Shown piece by piece: positions 24,061-31,684 of a stretch of 64,000 nt of DNA (position 1 is its first letter; every line of letters begins with the position of its first letter). The stretch spans positions 930,001 to 994,000 of the forward strand of contig NZ_JOBF01000003.1 of the NCBI RefSeq assembly GCF_000718635.1, written 5' to 3'. Under the pieces are notes generated by a model. That model saw only the letters and a list, made by a program, of their open reading frames with translations. It had not been told where the DNA came from and ran no database searches. Origin of the DNA: Streptomyces varsoviensis (lineage in GTDB: Bacteria; Actinomycetota; Actinomycetes; Streptomycetales; Streptomycetaceae). A program made the position numbers and the translations under genes.

Positions 24061-25182
24061 GTGGAAACCACGGACCTCGCCCGGCTGACCACCTACTTCG
24101 ATCGCATCGTCCGGCAGTTTCAGCTGCCCGACCGGCCCGCTTCGTTCCTGGTCACGCATCTGCTGCCCGAGCGCCCGGCATTCGTCCGCGCCGTGGCCGG
24201 TCTGTCGGACCTGCGTGCCGTGCTCCCCAAGCCGAAGTCGATCAGCCACGCCGCCCGCCGGGAGGTCGAGCGGTCCTTCTCCTGCGACACGCTGTCCCGG
24301 AGCCTGTTCGCAGCCCCGGATTCGGCCGTGATGTATCTGGAGACACGAGCGGCGGACACTGACGTGGTACTGCTCGACGTGGGCGGCTACTTCGCCCCCG
24401 TGCTCGAAGCCCTCTGCGCCCAGTTCTCCGGCCGAATTCTCGGCGTGGTCGAGGACACCGAGAACGGACACCGCCGGTACGCCGAGATCGACAAACTGCC
24501 CTGCCCTGTCGTGTCCGTAGCCCGCTCTCCGCTCAAGGACCCGGAGGACTTTCTCGTCGGCCAATCCGTCGTCTTCTCCACCGAAGCCCTGCTGCGGGGC
24601 AGAGGCGACATCCTGCACGGCCGCCCCGCCCTGGTGCTCGGCTTCGGGAAGCTCGGCTCCAGCATCGCCCGCCTCCTGCATGCCAAAGGCGTCCACGTCA
24701 CCGTGTACGACGTCAGCCCCGTCCGGCGCGCCCAGGCCCTCTCCCAGGGCTTCGGCGTCGCCCGCGACCGGGACCGCGCCCTCACCCGCGCCGGGCTGGT
24801 CCTGTGTGCGACGGGCTCCCTGTCGCTGCGCGGCGAGGACTTTTCGCTGCTCCGCAACGGCGCCTACATCGCCACCGTCACCAGCAGCGAAGACGAACTG
24901 GAGCTGGACGGGCTACCGTCCGGCTACGCCCGGAGCGCCGCCGGCGACGGCATCACCCGCTACCTCACCACTGGCCACTACTTCTATCTGCTCAACGACG
25001 GCAACGCCGTCAACTTCCTGCACGGCGCCAGCGTCGGCCCGTTCATCTTCCTCGTGCAGGCAGAGATACTGGCCGCCCTCCGCATGCTGGTGCGGGGAGA
25101 CCTCGCTCCGGCCATGCACGACGTGTCGTCCGACGACCGCGCCGCCATCGCCGCGACCTGGCTCGACTACTACAACCGCTGA
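24061..25182 (+). CDS. S-adenosylhomocysteine-hydrolase-like NAD-binding protein
   Basis: The 373-residue protein resembles the NAD-binding half of SAH hydrolase: VVEDTENGHRRYAEI near residue 130, then a Rossmann motif in GRPALVLGFGKLGSSIARLL followed by HVTVYDVSPVRRAQAL at about residues 188-225, and DGNAVNFLHGASVGPFIFL near residue 315, equivalent to the GHP loop region. The first 100 residues do not look like the SAH substrate domain, so the reaction is unknown. The GTG at 24061 is supported by AGGAG about six bases upstream. The NUDIX sequence continues in the same frame directly after the TGA. I do not know a named family for it. Confidence 0.75.
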   Translation: METTDLARLTTYFDRIVRQFQLPDRPASFLVTHLLPERPAFVRAVAGLSDLRAVLPKPKSISHAARREVERSFSCDTLSRSLFAAPDSAVMYLETRAADTDVVLLDVGGYFAPVLEALCAQFSGRILGVVEDTENGHRRYAEIDKLPCPVVSVARSPLKDPEDFLVGQSVVFSTEALLRGRGDILHGRPALVLGFGKLGSSIARLLHAKGVHVTVYDVSPVRRAQALSQGFGVARDRDRALTRAGLVLCATGSLSLRGEDFSLLRNGAYIATVTSSEDELELDGLPSGYARSAAGDGITRYLTTGHYFYLLNDGNAVNFLHGASVGPFIFLVQAEILAALRMLVRGDLAPAMHDVSSDDRAAIAATWLDYYNR

Positions 25183-25197
25183 GGGAGATCCACGGCC

Positions 25198-25731
25198 GTC
25201 ACGGCCGACCACATCCGCGCTGTCATCACCGACTACATCCACGCCCACCCCGACGAGAAGACGGCACTCGCACCCGCCCTCGATCTCCTGGCCGGCGGAG
25301 CCGACCTCACCAGCCGGAAGGAGTTCCGTGGTCACGCCACAGCCGGGGCCGTGCTGGTCGACGGCGGGCAGGCCCTGTTCATCGAGCACGCCGCTCTCGG
25401 CAGGTGGCTGCTGCCCGGCGGCCACCTGGAGGCCGACGACCCCGACCTCATGGGTGGCGCCCTACGGGAGCTGGCGGAGGAGACCGGCATCAGCGCTGGT
25501 GTCACCCCGGTCTCCCCCGTCCCGGTGCACATCGATGTGCACTCCATCCCGGCCAACGCCGCCAAGGGCGAGCCCCGCCACCAGCACGTCGACTTCCGCT
25601 ATCTGTTCCGTGCCACTGCCGGCAGCGACGTGACCTTGCAGGCCGAGGAAGTCAGCGGTTTCGCATGGCGGGGCCTGGACACCATCGGCGATGCACGGCT
25701 GAGAAACCGCGTTCGCGCCGCCTTCCGCTGA
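25198..25731 (+). CDS. NUDIX hydrolase lacking a normal start codon
   Basis: Protein-like sequence begins right after the previous gene's TGA (TAVTADHIRAVITDYIHAHP) and continues into a NUDIX domain with GHATAGAVLVDGGQALFIEH, LLPGGHLEADDPDLMGGALR and ELAEETGI. The intact RExxEExG core predicts hydrolysis of a nucleoside diphosphate-linked compound. The frame is bounded by TGA at 25180-25182, and no ATG, GTG or TTG occurs until the GTG at 25351, which lies inside the first strand of the fold. The natural start seems to be position 25198, where GTC stands in place of an expected GTG, ten bases after GAGGGAG. Use of a non-standard start, readthrough from the upstream gene, or loss of function are all possible. 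Confidence 0.6.
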   Translation, partial: VTADHIRAVITDYIHAHPDEKTALAPALDLLAGGADLTSRKEFRGHATAGAVLVDGGQALFIEHAALGRWLLPGGHLEADDPDLMGGALRELAEETGISAGVTPVSPVPVHIDVHSIPANAAKGEPRHQHVDFRYLFRATAGSDVTLQAEEVSGFAWRGLDTIGDARLRNRVRAAFR

Positions 25732-25759
25732 CCCGGCCTTGCCTTGTCATGCCACAGAA

Positions 25760-25801
25760 AAAGCCTCTGACCTGCAGATATTTCTGCAGGTCAGAGGCTT
25801 T
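25760..25801. terminator. Bidirectional hairpin terminator between NUDIX gene and ssrA
   Basis: AAAGCCTCTGACCTGCAG pairs perfectly over 18 bp with CTGCAGGTCAGAGGCTTT around the loop ATATTT. It lies between the convergent NUDIX gene and tmRNA gene and is flanked by A and T runs that suit termination in both directions. Confidence 0.9.
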
Positions 25802-25814
25802 CACATGGGATGAG

Positions 25815-26182
25815 TGGAGATGGCGGGAATCGAACCCGCGTCCAACGGTGCGGAAACAGGGCTTCTCCGAGCGCAGTCCGCTGCGATTTTCTCGGCCCCG
25901 GAGATCACGCGGACAAGTCTCCGACGGGCTCAGCCACTGTTTGATTTCCCACTAGGCCCCGTGGCCGGCCCTAGTGGTTTAGTTCCCTAGCTGATGCCAG
26001 GATCCGGGTCGGGAACAATCCCCGGGCTGACACTTCGCAGGTCGCTACTTAGGCAGCGAGGGCGAAGGAATCGCGCTTGGTGTTGGCGATTATTTTTTGC
26101 GACATATGGTTAACGAGATCATTGCCGCTTCCTCGGCTCGCTTCCCCTGCCTCGACAACCGCTGTCGAAACCGATCATCCCC
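25815..26182 (-). ncRNA. ssrA: Transfer-messenger RNA (tmRNA)
   Basis: tmRNA rescues stalled ribosomes with SmpB and adds a degradation tag. On the minus strand the 5' end GGGGATGATCGGTTTCGAC pairs with the 3' CATCTCC to form the acceptor stem, and the T-arm reads GCGGGTTCGATTCCCGC. The tag frame at 26087-26049 encodes ANTKRDSFALAA followed by TAA, preceded by the resume alanine region, and pseudoknot segments follow. The length is about 368 nt and the CCA end is not encoded. It lies downstream of smpB on the same strand. Pairing from 5' to 3' end was used to set the limits. Confidence 0.97.
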
Positions 26183-26324
26183 ATGTTGATTTATCAATTT
26201 GTGCGTACGCCCCTCGGGTATCCCCCGGGACGCGTCGCCATCATACGTGAACAACGCACGACGGGGCCAGCGTATTCCCGGCCGCCCGGGCCGTGGGAGC
26301 GGCCGCGGCGGCTGGCCCGCGGGG

Positions 26325-26825
26325 TCAGGCCCGCTGGCGTCGGCGCGCCGCGGAGATGGCGCGGTCGGCCTCGCGGCGGTCCTGCTTCTCGCGGAGCGTC
26401 TGCCGCTTGTCGTACTCCTTCTTGCCCTTGGCCAGCGCGATCTCGACCTTGGCCCGGCCGTCCTTGAAGTACAGGGACAGCGGTACGAGCGTGTGCCCGG
26501 TCTCCTGCGTCTTCTGCTCCAGCTTCGCGATCTCCACCCGGTGCAGCAGCAGCTTGCGCTTGCGGCGCGCGCTGTGATTCGTCCAGGTGCCCTGCGCGTA
26601 CTCCGGGATGTGCACGTTGTGCAGCCACGCCTCGCCGCCGTCGAGCTGCCCGAAACCGTCGACGAGCGACGCCCGGCCCTGCCGCAGCGACTTCACCTCG
26701 GTACCGGTCAGCACCAGGCCGCACTCGTACGTATCCAGGATCAGGTAGTCGTGCCGCGCCTTCTTGTTCTGCGCGATGAGTTTGCGGCCGCTCTTGTCTT
26801 TGTCTTTAGCCTTGTCTTTAGCCAT
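26325..26825 (-). CDS. smpB: SsrA-binding protein
   Basis: SmpB binds the tRNA-like part of tmRNA and takes the place of a codon-anticodon pair in the stalled ribosome. The 166-residue protein has the OB-fold pattern: [50 protein letters not shown] and [10 protein letters not shown] Lys-rich N-terminus and a basic C-terminal tail ([21 protein letters not shown]) insert into the mRNA channel. It is a few residues longer than the E. coli protein. The gene lies between an S41 protease gene (18-bp gap) and ssrA. Confidence 0.97.
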   Translation of the reverse strand: MAKDKAKDKDKSGRKLIAQNKKARHDYLILDTYECGLVLTGTEVKSLRQGRASLVDGFGQLDGGEAWLHNVHIPEYAQGTWTNHSARRKRKLLLHRVEIAKLEQKTQETGHTLVPLSLYFKDGRAKVEIALAKGKKEYDKRQTLREKQDRREADRAISAARRRQRA

Positions 26826-26843
26826 AACGCCGCCATTCTCGCA

Positions 26844-28052
26844 TCAGGCCCCGCCCCCGAGGCCACTCAATACCGTGCGGGCCCGCTGCTCGGCGTCGCC
26901 GTGGGCGGCCAGGTCCGGGGTGATGCCCGCGCCGTCCACGGCCCGGCCGGCGGGGGTGCTGTAGTGGCCCACGGTCAGCTCGGCGACGGAGCCGTCCGGC
27001 AGCTCGCTCGGCTGCTGGACCGAGCCCTTGCCGAAGGTGCGCGAGCCGACGACGACCGCCCGGCCGCGGTCCTGGAGCGCGCCGGCCAGCAGCTCGGCGG
27101 CGCTCATCGTGCCGCCGTCCACGAGCACCGCGAGCGGGCGCGTGGTGTCGCCGCCCGGAGGGGCGGACAGGGCGCGCTGCGCGCCGTGCACGTCGTACGT
27201 GGCGACGAGCCCGCCGTCGAGGAAGGCGGCGGAGGCGGTGACGGCCTCGGCCACCAGGCCGCCGGAGTTGGCGCGCAGGTCGAGGAGGATGCCGTCGCCC
27301 TTCGGGGCCTCGCGCACGGCCCGGCGCACCTGCTCGCCGGTGCCCTTGGTGAAGGAGACGACCTTGATGCGGGTGGTGGCGATGGGGCCGTCGTGCAGCC
27401 GGTCCACGGTGACGTTCTCGGTGGCGAGCCGCGCCCGGCGCAGCGTCAGCTCCCAGGCGTGCGCGCCGCGCCGGACGCCCAGCCGTACGGGCGTACCGGC
27501 GGCGGCGCCCGTACGGCCCCGCGTACCGTCGCCGCCGTCCGCCCCCCGCAGCCGGGCGACGACCTCGGTGACGGGGCGGCCCTCGATGGCCGTGCCGTCG
27601 ATGCCGGTGAGCAGGTCGCCGGCGCGCAGCCCGGAGCGCGCGGCGGGGCTGCCCGGCTGCACCCGGTCCACCTCGATCCGCCCGCCCGCGCCCGTACGGA
27701 CCCAGAGCCCGACGCCCACGTACCGGCCGTCGAGCGTCTGCTGGAGGCCCTCGTACTCGCGGGCGCTGTAGACGGCGGCCCAGCGGTCCCCGCTGCGGCT
27801 CACCACGGCGCCGGCCGCGTCCGCGCCCGACTTGCCGTCCGCGGCCGCCTGCGCGGCGGCGTCGGCGAGCTGTTCGCGGTCCACGGGGCGGTCGGCGGGG
27901 GCCGGCGGAGCGGCGGTGTTCCGGACGTTCTGCCGGTCGTCGGTCCACGAACCGGCGGCGGCACCCGTCGCCAGCACGCTCGCGAAGACCAATGTCAGCG
28001 CGGCCGCTCGGCGGTGGCGGTGGAGCCGGGCGGGCATCGACGGGCCGGACAT
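26844..28052 (-). CDS. S41 family C-terminal processing peptidase
   Basis: This is a 402-residue exported serine protease. The N-terminus has a signal or anchor segment (AAALTLVFASVLATGAAAG). A CTP-type N-region (WAAVYSAREYEGLQQTLDG) precedes a PDZ domain (about residues 105-190; DRVQPGSPAARSGLRAGDLL). The S41 catalytic domain has the nucleophile Ser in VDGGTMSAAELLAG (about residue 315) and the general base Lys in RTFGKGSVQQP (about residue 341). Such proteases trim or degrade envelope proteins from their C-terminus. It follows ftsX after a hairpin and is close to smpB. The ATG at 28052 (MSGPSMPARL) is preferred over an upstream start. Confidence 0.9.
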   Translation of the reverse strand: MSGPSMPARLHRHRRAAALTLVFASVLATGAAAGSWTDDRQNVRNTAAPPAPADRPVDREQLADAAAQAAADGKSGADAAGAVVSRSGDRWAAVYSAREYEGLQQTLDGRYVGVGLWVRTGAGGRIEVDRVQPGSPAARSGLRAGDLLTGIDGTAIEGRPVTEVVARLRGADGGDGTRGRTGAAAGTPVRLGVRRGAHAWELTLRRARLATENVTVDRLHDGPIATTRIKVVSFTKGTGEQVRRAVREAPKGDGILLDLRANSGGLVAEAVTASAAFLDGGLVATYDVHGAQRALSAPPGGDTTRPLAVLVDGGTMSAAELLAGALQDRGRAVVVGSRTFGKGSVQQPSELPDGSVAELTVGHYSTPAGRAVDGAGITPDLAAHGDAEQRARTVLSGLGGGA

Positions 28053-28076
28053 GCGCGTGAGTCTAGGACACACGAA

Positions 28077-28108
28077 GGCGCCGTACGGAGACTTGTCCGT
28101 ACGGCGCC
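28077..28108 (-). terminator. Hairpin between ftsX and the S41 protease gene
   Basis: GGCGCCGTACGGA pairs with TCCGTACGGCGCC (13 bp, six-base loop), 35 bp after the ftsX stop. Confidence 0.75.
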
Positions 28109-28119
28109 CTGTCGCTATG

Positions 28120-28165
28120 TCACATCTTGCGGTACTTCCGCGTCACACCTTGAGGTACTTCCGCA
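28120..28165. repeat. 23-bp tandem duplication of the ftsX 3' end
   Basis: Copy one (28120-28142) lies after the ftsX stop and copy two (28143-28165) contains the last codons and the TGA. They share tcaca-cttg-ggtacttccgc with about three differences. Each copy carries a TGA in the same place. Confidence 0.85.
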
Positions 28166-29054
28166 GCGCCACGAACGCGGCCACGGCGGGCATCAGCAGG
28201 CCGATGGCGATCACCAACGGCAGCTTGGCCAGCACCGCGTCCCAGCCGATGAACTGGATCACGGCGACATGGTCCACAAGGTAGTTGTTGACGAGGAAGT
28301 ACTGACCGCAGACGAGCAGTACGCACGCGAAGCCCGCGCCGAGCAGCCCCGCGAACGCGGCCTCCATGATGAACGGCATCTGGATGTAGAAGTTGGACGC
28401 GCCGACGAGTCTCATGATGCCGGTCTCGCGTCGGCGGCTGAACGCGGAGACGCGGACCGTGTTCACGATCAGCAGCAGTGCCACGACGAGCATCAGTATC
28501 ATCACGCCGAGCGCCGCGTAGTTCATGATCTTGAGAAGGTTGAAGAGCCCCTCCAGGGTGGACCGTTGGTCCTGGACCGACTGCACACCGGCGCGGTCGG
28601 CGAAGGCGCTGGAGATGACCTTGTACTTGGTGGGGTCCTTGAGCTTGATGCGGAAGGACTCCTGCATCTGGTCCGCGGTCACGGACCCGGCGACCGGAGA
28701 GCCGCCGAACTGCTCCTTGTAGTGCTTGTACGCCTCGTCCGCCGTCTCGAACTGAACGTTCTCGACGAGGTCCATCTTGCTCAGATCGGACTTGATCTGC
28801 TTCTTCTGGTCCTCGGTGGCCGCGCCTTTGACACAGGCGGGGTCCGAGCTCACGTCGTTCTTCCCGCAGAGGAAGATCGAGACGTTGACCTTGTCGTACC
28901 AGTAGCCCTTCATCGTGCTGACCTGCTGGCGCATGAGCAGCGACCCGCCGAAGAGGGCGAGCGAGAGAGCGACCGAGACGATCACCGCGAAAGTCATCGT
29001 CAGATTTCGGCGGAGACCCACGCCGATCTCCGACAGGACGAACTGGGCGCGCAT
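28143..29054 (-). CDS. ftsX: Cell division ABC transporter-like permease FtsX
   Basis: FtsX, with the ATPase FtsE, controls cell wall hydrolases at the septum from the membrane. The 303-residue protein has the classic layout: one membrane helix near the N-terminus (NLTMTFAVIVSVALSLALFG), a large extracellular domain (about residues 45-170, including the pair of Cys in FLCGKNDVSSDPACVKG), and three more helices in the C-terminal FtsX domain with SRRRETGIMRLVGASNFYI. AAAGGAC precedes the ATG. The gene begins 9 bp after ftsE. Its 3' end has been duplicated in tandem. Confidence 0.96.
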   Translation of the reverse strand: MRAQFVLSEIGVGLRRNLTMTFAVIVSVALSLALFGGSLLMRQQVSTMKGYWYDKVNVSIFLCGKNDVSSDPACVKGAATEDQKKQIKSDLSKMDLVENVQFETADEAYKHYKEQFGGSPVAGSVTADQMQESFRIKLKDPTKYKVISSAFADRAGVQSVQDQRSTLEGLFNLLKIMNYAALGVMILMLVVALLLIVNTVRVSAFSRRRETGIMRLVGASNFYIQMPFIMEAAFAGLLGAGFACVLLVCGQYFLVNNYLVDHVAVIQFIGWDAVLAKLPLVIAIGLLMPAVAAFVALRKYLKV

Positions 29055-29063
29055 GGCGTCCTT

Positions 29064-29753
29064 TCAGTGCTGGTAGCCGTACACGCCGCGCGACTGGTCG
29101 CGTACGAGACGGCCCTTCTCTAGTTCGATGACGCGCTTGCGCATCTGGTCGACGATCTGCTGATCGTGAGTGGCCATGATCACTGTGGTCCCGGTCCGGT
29201 TGATCCGGTCCAGCAGCTTCATGATGCCCACCGAGGTCTGCGGGTCGAGGTTGCCGGTCGGCTCGTCCGCGATCAGCAGCATCGGGCGGTTGACGAACGC
29301 CCGGGCGATCGCGACGCGCTGCTGCTCGCCGCCGGACAGCTCGCCGGGCATGCGGTCCTCCTTGCCGCCGAGGCCGACCAGGTCGAGGACCTGGGGCACG
29401 CCCTTGCGGATCTCGCCGCGGGGCTTGCCGATGACCTCCAGTGCGAAGGCGACGTTCTGCCCCACCGTCTTGTTGGGGAGCAGGCGGAAGTCCTGGAAGA
29501 TGGTGCCCAACTGGCGGCGCATCTGCGGGATCTTCCAGTTGGAGAGCCGGGCGAGGTCCTTGCCCAGCACGTGCACCTGGCCGTGGCTGGCACGCTCCTC
29601 GCGCAGCAGCAGCCGCAGGAAAGTGGACTTGCCGGAACCCGAGGAGCCGACCAGGAAGACGAACTCGCCTTTCTCGATCTCAAGCGAGACGTCCCGCAGG
29701 GCCGGACTGTTCTGCTTCGGGTAGGACTTGGAGACGTTGTCGAATCGGATCAC
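29064..29753 (-). CDS. ftsE: Cell division ATP-binding protein FtsE
   Basis: The 229-residue ABC ATPase partners with FtsX. Visible motifs are Walker [10 protein letters not shown] (about residues 36-44), the Q-loop in [14 protein letters not shown], signature LSGGEQQR, Walker [14 protein letters not shown] and switch His in MATHD. The GTG start at 29753 gives [11 protein letters not shown], the conserved N-terminus; longer in-frame extensions do not match the family and are rejected. It is the first gene of ftsE-ftsX, nine bp apart. Confidence 0.96.
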   Translation of the reverse strand: MIRFDNVSKSYPKQNSPALRDVSLEIEKGEFVFLVGSSGSGKSTFLRLLLREERASHGQVHVLGKDLARLSNWKIPQMRRQLGTIFQDFRLLPNKTVGQNVAFALEVIGKPRGEIRKGVPQVLDLVGLGGKEDRMPGELSGGEQQRVAIARAFVNRPMLLIADEPTGNLDPQTSVGIMKLLDRINRTGTTVIMATHDQQIVDQMRKRVIELEKGRLVRDQSRGVYGYQH

Positions 29754-30063
29754 GAATGCACCACGCGTCGACCTGGATAGGGTTTCGGGACGCTGCGGTT
29801 GCGGCTCCCGTCGGTGTGCGTGACCATACGCGAACCACGAGCACGCGCGCAGTCGGCGTCCGTTCTTGGGGCCGTCCTGAACCGACGCCGGGCGTTTGGC
29901 CGCGACACCACCGGGGACACCTCCAGACAAAATCCCATCAATATCCCATCAGCCCGGCCCAACGCCCCTCGGTCGCGCCGAACCCGGCGGGAGCTGGCAC
30001 AGTAGTGGTAGGGGGAACGACTGGGCGACCCCGCTCGTTGGACGTACCGGAGGAGGAAATCGC
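29754..30063. other. Divergent promoter region between ftsE and a small membrane protein gene
   Basis: No gene is seen here. The ribosome site GGAGGAGG for the rightward gene is at its right end. Promoter boxes could not be assigned with confidence. Confidence 0.5.
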
Positions 30064-30258
30064 ATGACATGCGACCGACTGGTGTGCGCCAACTGCGCGG
30101 CCCCGGTCAGCGAGGGCCGCTGCCCCGTGTGCCGGGCGAGCAGGGAGCGCCTCCAGCACCAGGACGGCGTCTTCGCCGGCCTGACCCCGGCCGCGCTCGT
30201 CGCGCTGCTGGTGGCGCTGATAGCCGTAGCGCTGCTGGCGCACGGATTCGCCGCGTAG
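30064..30258 (+). CDS. Small zinc-ribbon membrane protein
   Basis: This is a 64-residue protein with a strong GGAGGAGG ribosome site. The N-terminal half is a compact zinc ribbon: CANCAAPVSEGRCPVCRASR, two CxxC pairs ten residues apart. The C-terminal half is one transmembrane helix (LVALLVALIAVALLAHGF). Function is unknown; the ribbon should face the cytoplasm. It is divergent from ftsE and followed by a hairpin. Confidence 0.85.
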   Translation: MTCDRLVCANCAAPVSEGRCPVCRASRERLQHQDGVFAGLTPAALVALLVALIAVALLAHGFAA

Positions 30259-30595
30259 GACCGCGCAGGACGCCGCGCCCGTCGCCGGGGCCCGCAGACA
30301 CCGCAGGGGCCCGGGCGCTCGATGAGCGCTCCGGGCCCCTCAGTCATCCCCTGACGGCTCGCGCCCCGGCCTTCCAAACCCCGTGCCTGCCGCGCCGCCG
30401 TGGCCGGGCCTCCGGCTCTCCCAGCCCCCGTACGGGCGGGAGAGCTCCGGGTCCAGCCGCGGCACGTTCGCAGCCTTCGGAGGGGTGCTCTGAGGCACCG
30501 CCGGGCGGCGTGGCCGCGCTGGTCGTACTGCCCGCCGAGCGCTCTCGGCGGGCCCGGCCCGGGCTGCCGTCGTGGTTCGGGCAGCCGTGCTGCCG
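30259..30595. other. Convergent gap with terminator
   Basis: These 337 bases lie between convergent genes and hold no gene I can support. A hairpin lies at 30306-30338; the rest is GC-rich without clear structure. Confidence 0.5.
30306..30338 (+). terminator. Hairpin terminator of the zinc-ribbon gene
   Basis: GGGGCCCGGGCGCT pairs with AGCGCTCCGGGCCCC with one bulge around a five-base loop, 48 bp after the stop codon. Confidence 0.7.
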
Positions 30596-31342
30596 TCAGG
30601 CGGCGTTGTTGCGGCTGCCGACGAGGCGCGGCATGAGGCGGAAGCCGATGCCGCCGGCGATCATCGTGGCGGCGCCGGTCAGCAGGAAGGTGGTCTGGCC
30701 GGCGCCGGTCTCGGCCAGCTCCTCCTTGGCCTTGCCCTGCGCGACGGGCTGGGAGCCCGCGCTGTTCGGGTTGGTGTTGTCGACGCAGTTCGCGCTGTCG
30801 ACGTCGACCGGGCAGGTGGTGGACTTGCCGTCGCCGGCCTGGCTGCCGTGGTCGCCGCCCTGGCCGCTGTGGTCACCGCCGCCGGGGGTGGTGGTGGGCT
30901 GTCCGGAGGGGCCCGTGGTCGGCTGTCCGGTCGGCTGGCCCGTCGGCTGTCCGGTCGGCCGGCCCGTGGGCTGACCCGTCGGCTGGCCGGTGGGCTGCCC
31001 GGTCGGCTGGTCCGTGGGGTTCCCGGTGGGCTCGTGCGTGGGCTGGTGCGTGGGCTCCGTGGGGCCGCCCGTCGGGTTCCCGGTGGGGATCTCGGTCGGG
31101 TTGTCGGTCGGGGTGGGTGTCGGCTTGTCCGACGGGGTCTCCGACGCACCGGGCTCCGGGCTCTCGTCGAGGCCGAGCCCGGTGTGGACGCCCTCGTCCG
31201 TGCCGGCCTGTACGCCGACACCGCCGATGTTCACGTCGATGCCGGCGGCCGAGGCGGCGCCCGCGGCGGTCAGGGACGCGCCGGCGGCGATTACCGCGCC
31301 GGCGGCTATCCGTGCAACGCGCAGCCGCGTCTTCTTGGTCAT
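30596..31342 (-). CDS. Sortase-anchored cell wall protein with LAETG motif and PTGQ repeats
   Basis: This is a 248-residue secreted protein. A signal peptide (AAGAVIAAGASLTAAGAASA) leads to a mature region dominated by a Pro/Thr/Gly/Gln stretch of about 85 residues. It is built from tetrapeptides such as PTGQ, PTGN and PTEP and probably spans the cell wall. A Gly/His-rich part and a small region with two Cys (TTCPVDVDSANCVD) follow. The C-terminal sorting signal is LAETG (about residue 209) plus a hydrophobic helix and RLVGSRNNAA. LAxTG is the site of Streptomyces class E sortases. A promoter with a dyad lies upstream. Confidence 0.88.
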   Translation of the reverse strand: MTKKTRLRVARIAAGAVIAAGASLTAAGAASAAGIDVNIGGVGVQAGTDEGVHTGLGLDESPEPGASETPSDKPTPTPTDNPTEIPTGNPTGGPTEPTHQPTHEPTGNPTDQPTGQPTGQPTGQPTGRPTGQPTGQPTGQPTTGPSGQPTTTPGGGDHSGQGGDHGSQAGDGKSTTCPVDVDSANCVDNTNPNSAGSQPVAQGKAKEELAETGAGQTTFLLTGAATMIAGGIGFRLMPRLVGSRNNAA

Positions 31343-31684
31343 CTGCCTGCTACCCCCAGTAGCTGTTCTCGTATGTGGAGCAGCTATGCACGGGGCCGCG
31401 GCGGTATCGGGGTCGCGCTCGCGGGTCCGGTCTCGCCGGCCTGCCCGCTCCCCCCGTCACACGTGCCCCAGTGATACGCATGCCGCGCGTCAGCCTGTCC
31501 AGTTTTCAGGACAACGTCAAGGGAGTTACGCGCCAGATGTCCGAAATATCGCAACTTGCCTGGCGCATGGACACAGAGCTGTGACCCCGTCACATCTACT
31601 GCTGCATTCCCTCTGCATCTCCGCCGGGCCCGGCGCGTCGCGCCCGGCCCGGCGGACGGAACAGCCCGCCGGGGCCCAACGGGC
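31343..31684. other. Intergenic region between prfB and the LAETG protein gene
   Basis: These 342 bases contain no gene. A promoter directed at the LAETG gene is described separately; the right part should hold the prfB 3' end, but no strong hairpin was seen. Confidence 0.5.
31492..31520 (-). promoter_or_regulatory. Promoter with internal dyad upstream of the LAETG protein gene
   Basis: On the minus strand TTGACG (31520-31515) and CAGGCT (31497-31492) are exactly 17 bp apart. The spacer contains the inverted repeat TGTCC-N8-GGACA (31496-31513), which may bind a repressor. The leader would be about 140 bases long. Confidence 0.45.

Noticed and set aside
25815..25850. A tRNA gene suggested by a T-arm sequence
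   Set aside because: The T-arm belongs to tmRNA; acceptor stem, tag frame and length all fit ssrA.
25738..26182. Integrase attachment site at ssrA
   Set aside because: No integrase gene and no second copy of the ssrA 3' end could be found by eye in the window; the idea remains only as context for the accessory module.
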